64,000 bases of DNA, from assembly GCA_963922455.1 (NCBI GenBank), contig CAWUIO010000011.1:1-64000 (forward strand). Reading direction: 5' to 3'. The stretch's first letter is position 1, and each line of letters opens with the position of its first letter. The notes under the pieces are model-generated. The model searched no databases and was not told the origin of the DNA. It worked only from the letters and a program-made list of their open reading frames with translations. This DNA is from CAWUIO01 sp963922455 (GTDB lineage Bacteria; Bacteroidota; Bacteroidia; Cytophagales; Microscillaceae). Shown piece after piece: positions 17,111-25,910 of this stretch. Position numbers and translations under genes: made by a program.

Positions 17111-17665
17111 TTAGCGTACATCCGATCCAAAACCGCTAATTTGCCCGATTTGCTGATTAATTTGTCCTTCATCAATGATTATCATGCGTACTTTATACAA
17201 GACAGAGGGAACATAGCGGTTTCCGAGCATACTCCATGTATAGTTCTGCATTTGCATGTTTTGATTTTCTAGCTCGAAGACCAATTTCTCGATGCCTAGG
17301 TTTAACTCGGGGGTGCTGTGGTGGTCCATAACGGCATTGGCTTGAAAAAAGCTCAATACGGCCCCTAGGTGCTCCAAAGCCATCAAGTAGGAGCTATTTT
17401 CACCATAAAAGGTACAAAAAAGGAGGTACAAATTAAGGTGATACGCGGCTTGGGAGCCCGTAGGACGATTCCGGTTTCGGATGGCTTTTTCCTCTTCCAA
17501 ATTCAAGAGGGTCACCGTGACTACATCATTATTATACGTCTTAGGGCTCCCATCTTGATTGAGTAGATCGGTTACCAACAACTCCAAACCATCCCGGTCA
17601 GAAAAACGCAGGTTCAGGTAGTTTTCCAGTTCTTGGGCAGTAATTTCTAAGGCTTTATCTATCAT
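17111..17665 (-). CDS. DUF4255 protein, Pvc16/Afp16-like tube cap
   Basis: A 184-residue protein matching the DUF4255 (Pvc16) family. Its N-terminus is MIDKALEITAQELENYLN, followed by VVTVTLLNLEEEKAIRNR, YHLNLYLLFCTFYGE and a C-terminal VPSVLYKVRMIIIDEG. In phage-like extracellular contractile injection systems (Afp, PVC, MAC) this protein caps the inner tube and sheath. Here the sheath, tube and baseplate genes are absent from the surrounding sequence. It lies 69 bp downstream of the AAA+ ATPase gene, the same pairing as Afp15-Afp16. Confidence 0.8.
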   Translation of the reverse strand: MIDKALEITAQELENYLNLRFSDRDGLELLVTDLLNQDGSPKTYNNDVVTVTLLNLEEEKAIRNRNRPTGSQAAYHLNLYLLFCTFYGENSSYLMALEHLGAVLSFFQANAVMDHHSTPELNLGIEKLVFELENQNMQMQNYTWSMLGNRYVPSVLYKVRMIIIDEGQINQQIGQISGFGSDVR

Positions 17666-17734
17666 AGTTTTCCTTGTAAGGCTTGCTCTGTTTTGAAATA
17701 TGTTATTAATTCATGAGAAAAAGAAAAAATCCCT

Positions 17735-19078
17735 CTACATATTCCGCTGAATTGCTTTGACCAAGGCATCTTGGGCAACTGTATTATTTTTTTGGGCCAG
17801 GCTATGCAAACCCAAATAATGTTTCACACGCTTGATAAAAGCGCCATTCCGTTTGTATTCTTTGGCTAATTGGCGTAGGTCAACCTCGGGGTCTAAATCA
17901 AAGGATGCCAAGGCTTTTTTCCAGAGTTCGTGGCGGAGTTGTTCATCCGGCTCAGCAAAGTGAATTATGGTATCAAATCGCCGGAAGAAGGCTTTGTCCA
18001 TATTGCCCAAGTTATTGGTGGCTACGATCACAATACCCGGATATTCTTCCACCTGCTGTAAAAGGTAGGCTACGTCTTGATTGACATAGGTATCTTGGGC
18101 ACTTTGGTTATTCCCGGACCTTCGAGAAAATAGAGCGTCTCCTTCGTCAAAAAAAAGTATCCAATCCCGGTTCCGGGCATAGGTAAAAATCTGGGCAATA
18201 TTTTTACTCGTTTCGCCCACATATTTGCTCACTAATTTCTCTAAATTGATCCGATAGATGGGCCGTTCCGTTTCTAAGGTGAGGAGTTTGACGGTCATCG
18301 TCTTGCCGGTACCCGGTTCTCCGTAGAATAAGCATTTATAGCCACTTCTTTCTTTACCAAATACGGGGTTTTTGACCAGATCGGCAAAATGCTTGATCCA
18401 AAGCGTAAGGTCATTAACGGCGGTCCGAGCGCTCCAGGGAAGAATGAGATCGTCCCAATTTTGTCGGGTACTTAATTTATGAGCCGGAAATTCAGGGCTA
18501 TATTGGGGTTCGAAATCCTTACCAGTAGTGAGTCGGTGTAAATATTCCGGACTAATTTGGATAAGGGCACTGAGTGAAGGGTTATTATCCGAGACTTCCA
18601 AGGGCCGCAAAATACCCCTCAAAAAAAATGCATGCCTTGGGTCAAATAAAAAGCGGTATTGATTGCGGGTTTTTAGCCCGTCCCCTCCTATGACAAAAAG
18701 AGCCGTTTGCACTGTAGGTAAAAAGCCTTTGTGTTTGGTATTTTTTTGGCCTCCTAATAAATGAATATTAAAATAAGTGGGCTCCAGGCATAGGTCTAGT
18801 AAATCTGGGGCAATTTCTGGAAATAAAGCCAAGCCTAGCACCAATCGTTCCGATTCATCCAGGCCAAGGGATAGTACCTCCCGGGCAAAAGGGCTGGGGT
18901 CCCGGTTCAAATCCGGGGCGAAAATCTCTTGATTCAGCTGCTGTTTGAGTTCTGGACTTAATGCCTGCCCTGGGGTGCCCAAATAGGGGATCAGCCTTTG
19001 GTTAAGCACTTGAAGCATCCAATGGAGTTCTCGTTCAATACTTCCCAAACATAAAATATGTGGGTCATTTTGATTCAT
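17735..19078 (-). CDS. AAA+ ATPase, Afp15/Pvc15-like
   Basis: A 447-residue ATPase. The N-terminal half (1-200) is the adaptor domain of the injection-system AAA group (SPFAREVLSLGLDESERLVL). The AAA+ core has Walker A FYGEPGTGKTMTVKLL, Walker B WILFFDEGDALFSRR, a sensor IVIVATNNLGNMD and an arginine-finger-like FFRRFDTIIHF. Afp15-type ATPases are required for assembly of contractile injection particles. The DUF4255 partner downstream supports that assignment over a general AAA protein. No structural injection genes occur within this window, so it is either a split locus or an orphan pair. Confidence 0.82.
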   Translation of the reverse strand: MNQNDPHILCLGSIERELHWMLQVLNQRLIPYLGTPGQALSPELKQQLNQEIFAPDLNRDPSPFAREVLSLGLDESERLVLGLALFPEIAPDLLDLCLEPTYFNIHLLGGQKNTKHKGFLPTVQTALFVIGGDGLKTRNQYRFLFDPRHAFFLRGILRPLEVSDNNPSLSALIQISPEYLHRLTTGKDFEPQYSPEFPAHKLSTRQNWDDLILPWSARTAVNDLTLWIKHFADLVKNPVFGKERSGYKCLFYGEPGTGKTMTVKLLTLETERPIYRINLEKLVSKYVGETSKNIAQIFTYARNRDWILFFDEGDALFSRRSGNNQSAQDTYVNQDVAYLLQQVEEYPGIVIVATNNLGNMDKAFFRRFDTIIHFAEPDEQLRHELWKKALASFDLDPEVDLRQLAKEYKRNGAFIKRVKHYLGLHSLAQKNNTVAQDALVKAIQRNM

Positions 19079-19144
19079 TCGGATTCGTTTAAGCCTGGGT
19101 TACATCATGAGCAATCCTTAAATCTAGTAAAAACGGGATATTTT

Positions 19145-19277
19145 GGGGCTTCCCCGCGCTAAAAAAATCTTGTGGCCCTATTGAAAAATTGTGCCGGCGC
19201 GGGTCGGGCTCTCGCTACTCGCTGCCTCTCCCCGCCGGGCCTATACGAGCTCAAACAGGCCGCTCCATCCCTTAGCC
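19145..19277 (-). repeat. covarying GGCTT-type repeat, copy 6
   Basis: The inner helix CCCGCGC/GCGCGGG is intact. The outer 5' arm reads GGCTA instead of GGCTT, leaving one A/A mismatch at its end. It lies 108 bp past the stop of the 19386-19808 gene, on the same strand. The distal loop resembles copies 4 and 13. Confidence 0.85.
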
Positions 19278-19385
19278 AGGTTCTGGGGTAAAATCAGCTT
19301 CTGCTCGAACATAAAAGGCCCCGATTTCTTTGAGATCGGAGCATGGGCAGGCTTGAAACAAATGAGACCTTACACGCAAGAAAAA

Positions 19386-19808
19386 TTAGTCGTTAAGGAC
19401 TAGTTCATCTTGTATCCATAACATCGCATTATCAATATCGTCAAAATATTGGGTCTCAAAGATAGACGGCGTATGGTCGTCCATGGTCTGTTCGATAGAT
19501 ACCGCAGCAAACAAGTCCTTACTCAATACGAGGGCTAATTTTTTTGTACCATTTTTCGTGTACGCGGCAAATAAATTAGCATCTAACCATTCTTGAGTTT
19601 CGAGGGAAATAGTGAAATTCATATCTTGCATGTTCCCAATTACATTCTGGGGTTTATGCTGGTTAACATACGTGATAATTGTTCGTATTTCATCACGGTA
19701 CTCTCCGTCCTCCATCCGGATAGATTCTGGCTTTACATTACAAATAAGTAGCGAGAGTAAACTGTCCCATTCAAAGAACATATAAGGGCTGGAAGAAAGT
19801 ATTTCCAT
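19386..19808 (-). CDS. SpoIIAA/STAS-like hypothetical protein
   Basis: A 140-residue protein without a signal peptide. It resembles small Bacteroidota STAS/SpoIIAA-like proteins: a central VIGNMQDMNFTISLETQEWL, then TKKLALVLSKDLFAAVSIEQ, and an ending YFDDIDNAMLWIQDEL. In that fold the D-M-x-N region follows a beta strand at the anion-binding loop. The function is unknown. It stands alone, with 250 bp of non-coding DNA upstream and repeat copy 6 downstream. Confidence 0.6.
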   Translation of the reverse strand: MEILSSSPYMFFEWDSLLSLLICNVKPESIRMEDGEYRDEIRTIITYVNQHKPQNVIGNMQDMNFTISLETQEWLDANLFAAYTKNGTKKLALVLSKDLFAAVSIEQTMDDHTPSIFETQYFDDIDNAMLWIQDELVLND

Positions 19809-20058
19809 TGCTTCTCAAAATAGCTTAGTTGGTTATTATCTTGTTACGCATGTCTAAATGGATAGTTTAAGCCCCTGGTTTTCCCCCCGAAAGATTATGT
19901 ATGATTTTATAAAAACACATCCGAATTGATTAGAAGTATAGGGGGTTTCATCTAGAAAAATCTTTGTATTTCCCTATAATTTATAAATTTAGATCAAGTA
20001 TTTAAGTAAAGCCTGAAAGGGACAGCGTACGTTTTTCCTGATTTTTTGACCGGCTATA

Positions 20059-21201
20059 TTAATCAGATAATCCGGTTTCTTCTTTAAGTATGCGTCCCCG
20101 CCAGCGAAGCCTTTCTCCTCGCCAATACCGTAAAGCCGAAGTCCAAGTCATCGCTAAGTAAAGAGCGGCAATTCCTGGCAAAGTCAGGGCCCAAAGTGGG
20201 GAAAGGCGATAATAGCTAAGGGTTGGTATATAAGAAATCATCATAAAAAGCCAAGCGGTAGCTCCCAAGATACCCGTTTGAGAAGGTAAGGTAAACAGGG
20301 CGCCTATAGGCACAAAATATACCAAGAGCATTATGAGAGAGCAAAGTAAGAGCAAAATGGGTGAGTAATGCAGTTGGGTATAGGCCGTTCGGGCCACCAT
20401 GTCCCATATTTCTTGTAAATCCTTGTAAGGCCTACTGCTTTGGGCCGCGTGGCTTAGGCCTAACCAACTGTGATACCCTGCGTTTTTAACTTGACGGGCC
20501 AGGGCACAATCGTCAATAACTTCCTGGCGGATACTCGCAAAACCACCAATATCTTCTAACACTTGAGTACGGGTAAGCACACATCCCCCAGCCGCGGCCG
20601 CCACCCATGTATTTTTGGAATTAGCCAGACTGAAAGGATATAATAACTTAAAATAATAAATGAATGCCGGCATCAAGAGCTTGTCCCAAAACGTGTGCAA
20701 AGGAGGATGCGCCATAAGGGATACAAAATCGCGTTCTTCGGTTTGCATCTTTTGCTTAAGACCTGCTACCAGCCCTGGGCTAACTCGAATATCGGCATCT
20801 AGTAACAAGGTCAAGGGCGTTTTTACGGCTTGTCTCCCCTGCTCCAGGGCCCAGAGCTTCCCGCTCCAACCGGAGGGACGGGCTTGGCCCTGAATAATGG
20901 TAACTTGCTCACCGGCAATGCGTTGAGCCTCTTCGGCTGTACGGTCATCTGATTGATCGTCAATCAAAATAATTTGCAATCCCTTTCCTTGCTTTTGCAG
21001 AGCCTCAAGGGTGAGGGCAATTACTTGTTCTTCGTTACGGGCCGGCATTAAAACTGTAATATCTGATAAATCAGTATCCGAGGGTGGTAAAACAGTTTCG
21101 GGGTCCCAGGCTTCCCGGGTAAGCCAGGGCAGCCAAGGGCTCACAAGGAGCAAAAACCAAGATAATGCGGCGAGGCAACTTAGCAGATATAAGATTTCCA
21201 T
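20059..21201 (-). CDS. hpnB: hopanoid-associated glycosyltransferase HpnB
   Basis: A 380-residue family-2 glycosyltransferase. An N-terminal membrane helix is followed by a GT-A domain: ITVLMPARNEEQVIALTLEA, IILIDDQSDDRTAEEAQ, PSGWSGKLWALEQG and the DAD-type metal site LLLDADIRVSP. HpnB-specific features include MPAFIYYFKLLYPFSLAN, AAAAGGCVLTRTQVLEDIGG, the acceptor-side IDDCALARQVK and C-terminal membrane helices (about 285-350). It may transfer a sugar to bacteriohopanepolyol side chains in the inner membrane; the substrate is inferred. It lies downstream of hpnH, with a strong terminator ending 3 bp before its start codon. Confidence 0.85.
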   Translation of the reverse strand: MEILYLLSCLAALSWFLLLVSPWLPWLTREAWDPETVLPPSDTDLSDITVLMPARNEEQVIALTLEALQKQGKGLQIILIDDQSDDRTAEEAQRIAGEQVTIIQGQARPSGWSGKLWALEQGRQAVKTPLTLLLDADIRVSPGLVAGLKQKMQTEERDFVSLMAHPPLHTFWDKLLMPAFIYYFKLLYPFSLANSKNTWVAAAAGGCVLTRTQVLEDIGGFASIRQEVIDDCALARQVKNAGYHSWLGLSHAAQSSRPYKDLQEIWDMVARTAYTQLHYSPILLLLCSLIMLLVYFVPIGALFTLPSQTGILGATAWLFMMISYIPTLSYYRLSPLWALTLPGIAALYLAMTWTSALRYWRGERLRWRGRILKEETGLSD

Positions 21202-21204
21202 GGT

Positions 21205-21237
21205 AAAAAAAAAGCCCGAACGTAAACGTCCGGGCTT
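21205..21237 (-). terminator. intrinsic terminator after hpnH
   Basis: On the minus strand a hairpin with arms AAGCCCG and CGGGCTT, extended by ACGT/ACGT, is followed by nine T residues. It starts 18 bp after the hpnH stop and ends 3 bp before the hpnB ATG. hpnB therefore needs read-through or a promoter of its own. Confidence 0.85.
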
Positions 21238-21254
21238 GCTTGGGTTTCTTCAAA

Positions 21255-22346
21255 TTAAGCTTCTACATTCTCGTTTTGAGGATTTTGAGGCTTGTATAAG
21301 ATCGGGAGTTCAGCCGCCATTTCCCCTTCAGTCTTGATTCCACGATTAGAAACTTTGAATAATTTCAAAGGGTTACTGAAAGAGTCTTCAACCGCTGTAC
21401 CTTCATATCCGCAGTGAGCCATACAATTGTCACACTTAGGATTCTTTCCGCTACCGTAATTATCCCAATCAGTTTCTTCCATCAATTGCTTGAAGGTAGG
21501 CACGTAACCCTCATCTACCAAGAGGTAGCAGGGCTTTTGCCAGCCAAAAATATTGTAAGTAGGCATACTCCAGGGAGTACACTGATACGTTTGGTTGCCG
21601 GCTAAAAAGTCCAGGAATAAATCAGACTGATTAAACGTCCACTTGCTTTTGCGTTGCTTCGCTTCCCGGAAAATATCACGGAAAAGCTCCTTGCTCTGAC
21701 GACGGGGCATAAACACATCCTGACGCGGGGCTTTCTCATAACTGTATCCAGGAGAAACGGTGATGCCTTCAATTCCTAAAGTCATGGCATAGTCAAAGAA
21801 GTCTGCCACTTCCTGAGGGTCTTCTCCTTGGAATAAAGTACAATTTACCGTAACGCGAAATCCGCGGGATGTGGCTTCTTTGATGGCATCGATCGCTACA
21901 TCAAAAACACCTTCTTTACATACCGACTCATCGTGACGTTCTTTCAAACCGTCTAGGTGAATGGAAAAAGTAAAATAAGGGGAAGGCTTGTACTCATCAA
22001 TTTTACGTTTCAATAAAATTGCATTAGTACATAAGTAAACGTATTTTTTTCGTTTGATAAGGCCTTGAACCAACTCAGGCATCTCTTTGTGGATCAAAGG
22101 CTCTCCCCCTGGGATGGAAACCATAGGAGCGCCGCACTCATCAACCGCGGCTAAAGCTTTATCTACATCCAGTCTTTTTTGCAAGATGTGCTTTGGGTAG
22201 GCAATTTTTCCGCAACCGGCGCAAGCCAAATTACATTGGAATAAGGGCTCAAGCATCAATACTAAGGGATAACGCTTACGCCCCATAATCTTTTGCTTCA
22301 AAATGTAGCTAGCAACTTTTAATTGCTGTTTAATTGGTACTCCCAT
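21255..22346 (-). CDS. hpnH: adenosyl-hopene transferase HpnH (radical SAM)
   Basis: About 363 residues from the ATG at 22346; the in-frame TTG two codons upstream is less likely. The radical-SAM cluster motif is CNLACAGC (CxxxCxxC), in MLEPLFQCNLACAGCGKIAY. The SAM-binding GGEP motif follows in VSIPGGEPLIHKEMPELV. A Cys-rich C-terminal region (CDNCMAHCGYEGTAVEDS) is typical of HpnH. The enzyme joins a 5'-deoxyadenosyl radical to diploptene/hopene, giving adenosylhopane, the first extended C35 hopanoid. It is divergent from the squalene synthase-shc-hpnG genes, making one pathway cluster. Confidence 0.92.
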   Translation of the reverse strand: MGVPIKQQLKVASYILKQKIMGRKRYPLVLMLEPLFQCNLACAGCGKIAYPKHILQKRLDVDKALAAVDECGAPMVSIPGGEPLIHKEMPELVQGLIKRKKYVYLCTNAILLKRKIDEYKPSPYFTFSIHLDGLKERHDESVCKEGVFDVAIDAIKEATSRGFRVTVNCTLFQGEDPQEVADFFDYAMTLGIEGITVSPGYSYEKAPRQDVFMPRRQSKELFRDIFREAKQRKSKWTFNQSDLFLDFLAGNQTYQCTPWSMPTYNIFGWQKPCYLLVDEGYVPTFKQLMEETDWDNYGSGKNPKCDNCMAHCGYEGTAVEDSFSNPLKLFKVSNRGIKTEGEMAAELPILYKPQNPQNENVEA

Positions 22347-22824
22347 GGTCAATTCTATTAAATTAGTAAGCTTCGTTTATGTGAAAAACAAGTAGCGGTT
22401 TTTGTAGATTTTTGACAAAGCAACAAAAACTTTTGGAAATTAAGAAAATGTACAAAGCACTTTGCACACGAGTCTTAAAATAATTCAATTTTTGATTTGA
22501 ATATCCAAATAATTTGGCCTTGATGATTCAAATTGATAAACCCGTGCTTTTAAAACCCGTAAATATCAAATTGCCACCCCCTTAACATCTCGATAAGACT
22601 TAGAGTTTCCTAAATGAGCTCACTTTGTCATAATCACTACATTTATTAAACTAATCCAAGTTTTCTCGCCTTTTGATCTTCAGCTTTCCTTGGGAGGTGT
22701 CAAATATTTGTTTAGGTTTCTTTACATTTGCCTTTATATTGCAATTTGTTGAATTTATACAAGCCAGCTATTTCGTATTTGTATTAGCTTGCGCACAAAC
22801 CCCAATAACAAAAACTTACGAACC
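22347..22824. other. divergent promoter region of the hopanoid locus
   Basis: About 480 bp, AT-rich, between hpnH (minus) and the squalene synthase gene (plus). A TAnnTTTG-type -7 box, TACATTTG, lies at 22723-22730, about 95 bp before the synthase ATG. No clear -33 box is paired with it. I see no conserved RNA element, repeat copy or gene. Confidence 0.4.
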
Positions 22825-23895
22825 ATGCTCAAAGAAAAAACTGTACAAAAAGCTTCGGATACGTTTACCGAGCTTTCTGACCAGGAGTTTCAATCATATT
22901 TCTTGCAAGGAGTTTCCCGTACATTTGCCCTTACCATTCCTCAGCTCCCCTCCCCTCTCTCTGAAGTCATCACCAATGCTTACTTACTTTGCCGCACCGT
23001 AGACACCATTGAGGATGAACCGGCTCTCAACTCCACCCAAAAAAGAACCTTTTGCGATCGTTTTATTCAAGTTGTCGCCGGTAAAGAAGATAGTACGGCC
23101 TTTTCTCAAGAACTTCTGCCTGAACTCTCCAATGGTACTTTAGATGCCGAAAAGGAGTTGGTAGCATACCTTCCCCGGGTAATCCAAATCACCCATACCT
23201 ATGCCCCGGCCCAAAGAGAAGCCCTTCAGCGGTGTGTGGAGATCATGTCTGAAGGCATGGCTTATTACCAAGAACATACCTCCGGCAGTGGCCTAAAAGA
23301 CCTAGCCGCGATGGATAAATATTGCTACTACGTCGCCGGGGTGGTTGGGGAAATGCTCACGGACCTGTTTGCTTACCATTCCCCAAAAATTGCCGCCAAA
23401 CACACCGAAATGATGAGCTTGGCCGTTTCTTTTGGCCAAGGATTACAAATGACCAATATCTTAAAAGACATTTGGGATGATTTGGAGCGGGGGGCTTGCT
23501 GGCTGCCCCGAGAAATTTTTGCCCGTCATGGCTACAACCTCAACGATCTAGCTGGAGAAAATGACCGGGAGAAATTTGTGAATGGCCTTGACCATCTCCT
23601 GGGGATAGCCCATAGCCACCTTTCTAATGCGCTTAAGTATGTGAGTTATATCCCCGCCCGGGAACACGGTATCCGAGAGTTTTGCCTCTGGGCAATCGGA
23701 ATGGCCATCCTCACCCTACGTAAAATCAAGCAAAACCCTCGATTTCGCGACTCCCAGGAAGTAAAAATCTCCCGTAATAGCGTAAAAGCTACCATCGTGA
23801 CTACCCGAATCATACGAAGTAATAATTTTTTGCTTCGCTTGGTCTTTAATACCTTAGGGCGAAGTATTCCCCGTAAAGATATTAGTGGAAATTAG
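22825..23895 (+). CDS. squalene synthase (squalene/phytoene synthase family)
   Basis: About 356 residues from the ATG at 22825; a TTG 12 codons upstream is a weaker start. Both Asp-rich diphosphate-binding motifs are present: LLCRTVDTIEDEP and MTNILKDIWDDLERG. The eukaryote-like squalene synthase signatures VSRTFALTIPQLP and YCYYVAGVVGEMLTDLF are also seen. This makes a one-protein farnesyl diphosphate to squalene route more likely than the HpnC/HpnD/HpnE route, whose genes are absent here. Phytoene synthase is the alternative, but shc 47 bp downstream argues for squalene. Confidence 0.85.
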   Translation: MLKEKTVQKASDTFTELSDQEFQSYFLQGVSRTFALTIPQLPSPLSEVITNAYLLCRTVDTIEDEPALNSTQKRTFCDRFIQVVAGKEDSTAFSQELLPELSNGTLDAEKELVAYLPRVIQITHTYAPAQREALQRCVEIMSEGMAYYQEHTSGSGLKDLAAMDKYCYYVAGVVGEMLTDLFAYHSPKIAAKHTEMMSLAVSFGQGLQMTNILKDIWDDLERGACWLPREIFARHGYNLNDLAGENDREKFVNGLDHLLGIAHSHLSNALKYVSYIPAREHGIREFCLWAIGMAILTLRKIKQNPRFRDSQEVKISRNSVKATIVTTRIIRSNNFLLRLVFNTLGRSIPRKDISGN

Positions 23896-23942
23896 CTACT
23901 GGCTTAGCTTGGTATTTTAAGCCATCTTTAACCTGTTGAACC

Positions 23943-25901
23943 ATGTTTGAAACCATAGAAAAACGAGCAGGCACTCTCCCATCGCAATTGAATACGCTGA
24001 ACCAAGGTATTCAGAAAGCCATGGAGGCCTTACTTCAAAAACAAAAACCGGATGGGCATTGGTGCTTTGAGTTAGAAGCCGATTGTACCATCCCCGCTGA
24101 GTACATTTTGATGATGCACTACCTCGGCGAGGAAATTGATACCGTCTTACAAGAAAAAATTGCCGTATACATTCGCCGTCGTCAGAATGAAGAAGGAGGT
24201 TGGCCCCTCTATTATGGAGGACTTACCGATATTTCCTGTTCGGTTAAATCGTATTATGCTTTAAAACTGGCCGGTGATGATCCGGAAGCTCCGCACATGC
24301 TCAAAGCCCGCCGGGCTGTATTACAAAGAGGCGGGGCTGCCGCTTCTAATGTCTTTACCCGTATTGCCTTGGCTATGTTTGAGCAATTGCCTTGGCGAGG
24401 CGTTCCTTTCATTCCGGTAGAAATCATGTTGCTTCCCCGATGGTTCCCCTTTCATCTTTTGAAAGTGGCTTACTGGTCCCGCACCGTGATGGTGCCCTTA
24501 TTTATTCTGTGTACCTATCGCGCCAAAGCCCAAAACCCCCAAGGTACTGGCATTCGGGAGCTGTTCATGAAAGATCCTTGGAAAGAGCGCAAGTACTTTC
24601 CGGTGCGGTCCGGACTAAACCGGGCTATTTTAGTTTTGGAGCGCACCGCCTTTAATTTACAAGGGCTTATCCCGGGCTTTGTGCGCAAATTTGCTACCCG
24701 CAAGGCTATGGATTGGTTTACCAAGCGCCTCAACGGGCTAGATGGCTTAGGGGCGATCTTCCCGGCAATGGTAAACGCCTACGAGGCCATGCTTTTAAGA
24801 GGAATTCCTGAAGACGATCCCCGGGTAAAAACGGCCCGAGAGGCCATCGATAAGCTCTTGGTTATCAAAGAAGACGAAGCCTATTGCCAGCCCTGTGTAT
24901 CCCCGGTTTGGGATACCTTATTGGCAGCATGCTCCTTAGAAGAGACCGAAGAGCAAATGCCCCACGAATCCTTAGATAAGGCATTTGCGTGGTTACAAGA
25001 AAAGCAATTACTAGAAGAAGAAGGCGATTGGAGCCTTTACCGCCCTCATATCCCCAAAGGAGGATGGGCCTTCCAGTACAATAATGCCTACTACCCAGAC
25101 CTAGACGATACAGCCTTTGCGGCGTTTGCCATGGAGCGCTACGACCGCAAAAAATACCAAGACAATATTTTGGCCGCCGCCCGGTGGATTGCCGGTATGA
25201 TCTCTAAGAACGGGGGCTTTGCCGCCTTTGATGCAAATAACACCTATTATTACCTCAATGAGATTCCCTTTGCCGATCACGGGGCCTTACTAGACCCCCC
25301 AACGGCCGATGTGAGCGCCCGCTGCCTGATGCTTTTCGGTAAATTGATCCCTGAGTATCCTGAGTTCCGAGAGCCCTTGAAAAAATGTATGGACTACCTT
25401 AGCCAAGAGCAAGAAGAAGATGGCTCTTGGTTTGGGCGATGGGGTACCAATTATGTCTACGGAACCTGGTCGGTACTCATTGCCTTAGAAGCGGCCGGAG
25501 TGCCCAAGGATGACCCTCGGGTCCGAAAAGCAGTACATTTCTTGTTATCTGTCCAAAATCCGGATGGGGGTTGGGGAGAAGACAATGATACTTATGAGCC
25601 CTTCCGTATGCGGGGCCAAGGGTATTCCAGCACCGCTATACACACCGCTTGGGCCTTGATTGCCCTTCTCTCGGCCGGGGAAGCCCATTCTGATGCCGTA
25701 AGCCAGGGAATAGCCTACCTGCTTGAGCATCAAGCCGAAGACGGGCACTGGTACAATAAAGAATACAATGCTCCGGGTTTCCCTCGAGTATTTTATCTGA
25801 AATACCACGGATACGACAAGTATTTCCCAATCTGGGCCCTAGGCCGTTACCGAAAAGAGATCCGGGTAGCTCAGCCCCAAAACAATGGGCAAGAGAGCTA
25901 A
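23943..25901 (+). CDS. shc: squalene-hopene cyclase
   Basis: A 652-residue cyclase of normal family length. The catalytic DxDD motif is visible as YYPDLDDTAFAAFAM (protonation of the terminal double bond). Several QW repeats are present, including QKPDGHWCFELEAD, QNEEGGWPLYYGG, QEEDGSWFGRWGTNYVYG, QNPDGGWGEDNDTYEP and QAEDGHWYNKEY. It is a monotopic membrane enzyme that turns squalene into hopene or diplopterol. It follows squalene synthase and precedes hpnG by 9 bp, so the three form an operon. Confidence 0.95.
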   Translation: MFETIEKRAGTLPSQLNTLNQGIQKAMEALLQKQKPDGHWCFELEADCTIPAEYILMMHYLGEEIDTVLQEKIAVYIRRRQNEEGGWPLYYGGLTDISCSVKSYYALKLAGDDPEAPHMLKARRAVLQRGGAAASNVFTRIALAMFEQLPWRGVPFIPVEIMLLPRWFPFHLLKVAYWSRTVMVPLFILCTYRAKAQNPQGTGIRELFMKDPWKERKYFPVRSGLNRAILVLERTAFNLQGLIPGFVRKFATRKAMDWFTKRLNGLDGLGAIFPAMVNAYEAMLLRGIPEDDPRVKTAREAIDKLLVIKEDEAYCQPCVSPVWDTLLAACSLEETEEQMPHESLDKAFAWLQEKQLLEEEGDWSLYRPHIPKGGWAFQYNNAYYPDLDDTAFAAFAMERYDRKKYQDNILAAARWIAGMISKNGGFAAFDANNTYYYLNEIPFADHGALLDPPTADVSARCLMLFGKLIPEYPEFREPLKKCMDYLSQEQEEDGSWFGRWGTNYVYGTWSVLIALEAAGVPKDDPRVRKAVHFLLSVQNPDGGWGEDNDTYEPFRMRGQGYSSTAIHTAWALIALLSAGEAHSDAVSQGIAYLLEHQAEDGHWYNKEYNAPGFPRVFYLKYHGYDKYFPIWALGRYRKEIRVAQPQNNGQES

Positions 25902-25910
25902 ATCAGATGT

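Noticed and set aside
16622..19078. Prophage or complete contractile injection cluster
   Set aside because: Only the cap-like and ATPase genes are present; no sheath, tube, baseplate, integrase or capsid genes.
19191..19403. Small reading frame across repeat copy 6
   Set aside because: It is a translation of the repeat element. Very similar peptides appear in frames over several other copies, and the element's pairing pattern, not its codons, is conserved.
22673..23002. Hydrophobic frame overlapping the squalene synthase start
   Set aside because: It overlaps conserved squalene synthase codons in another frame and has no similarity of its own.
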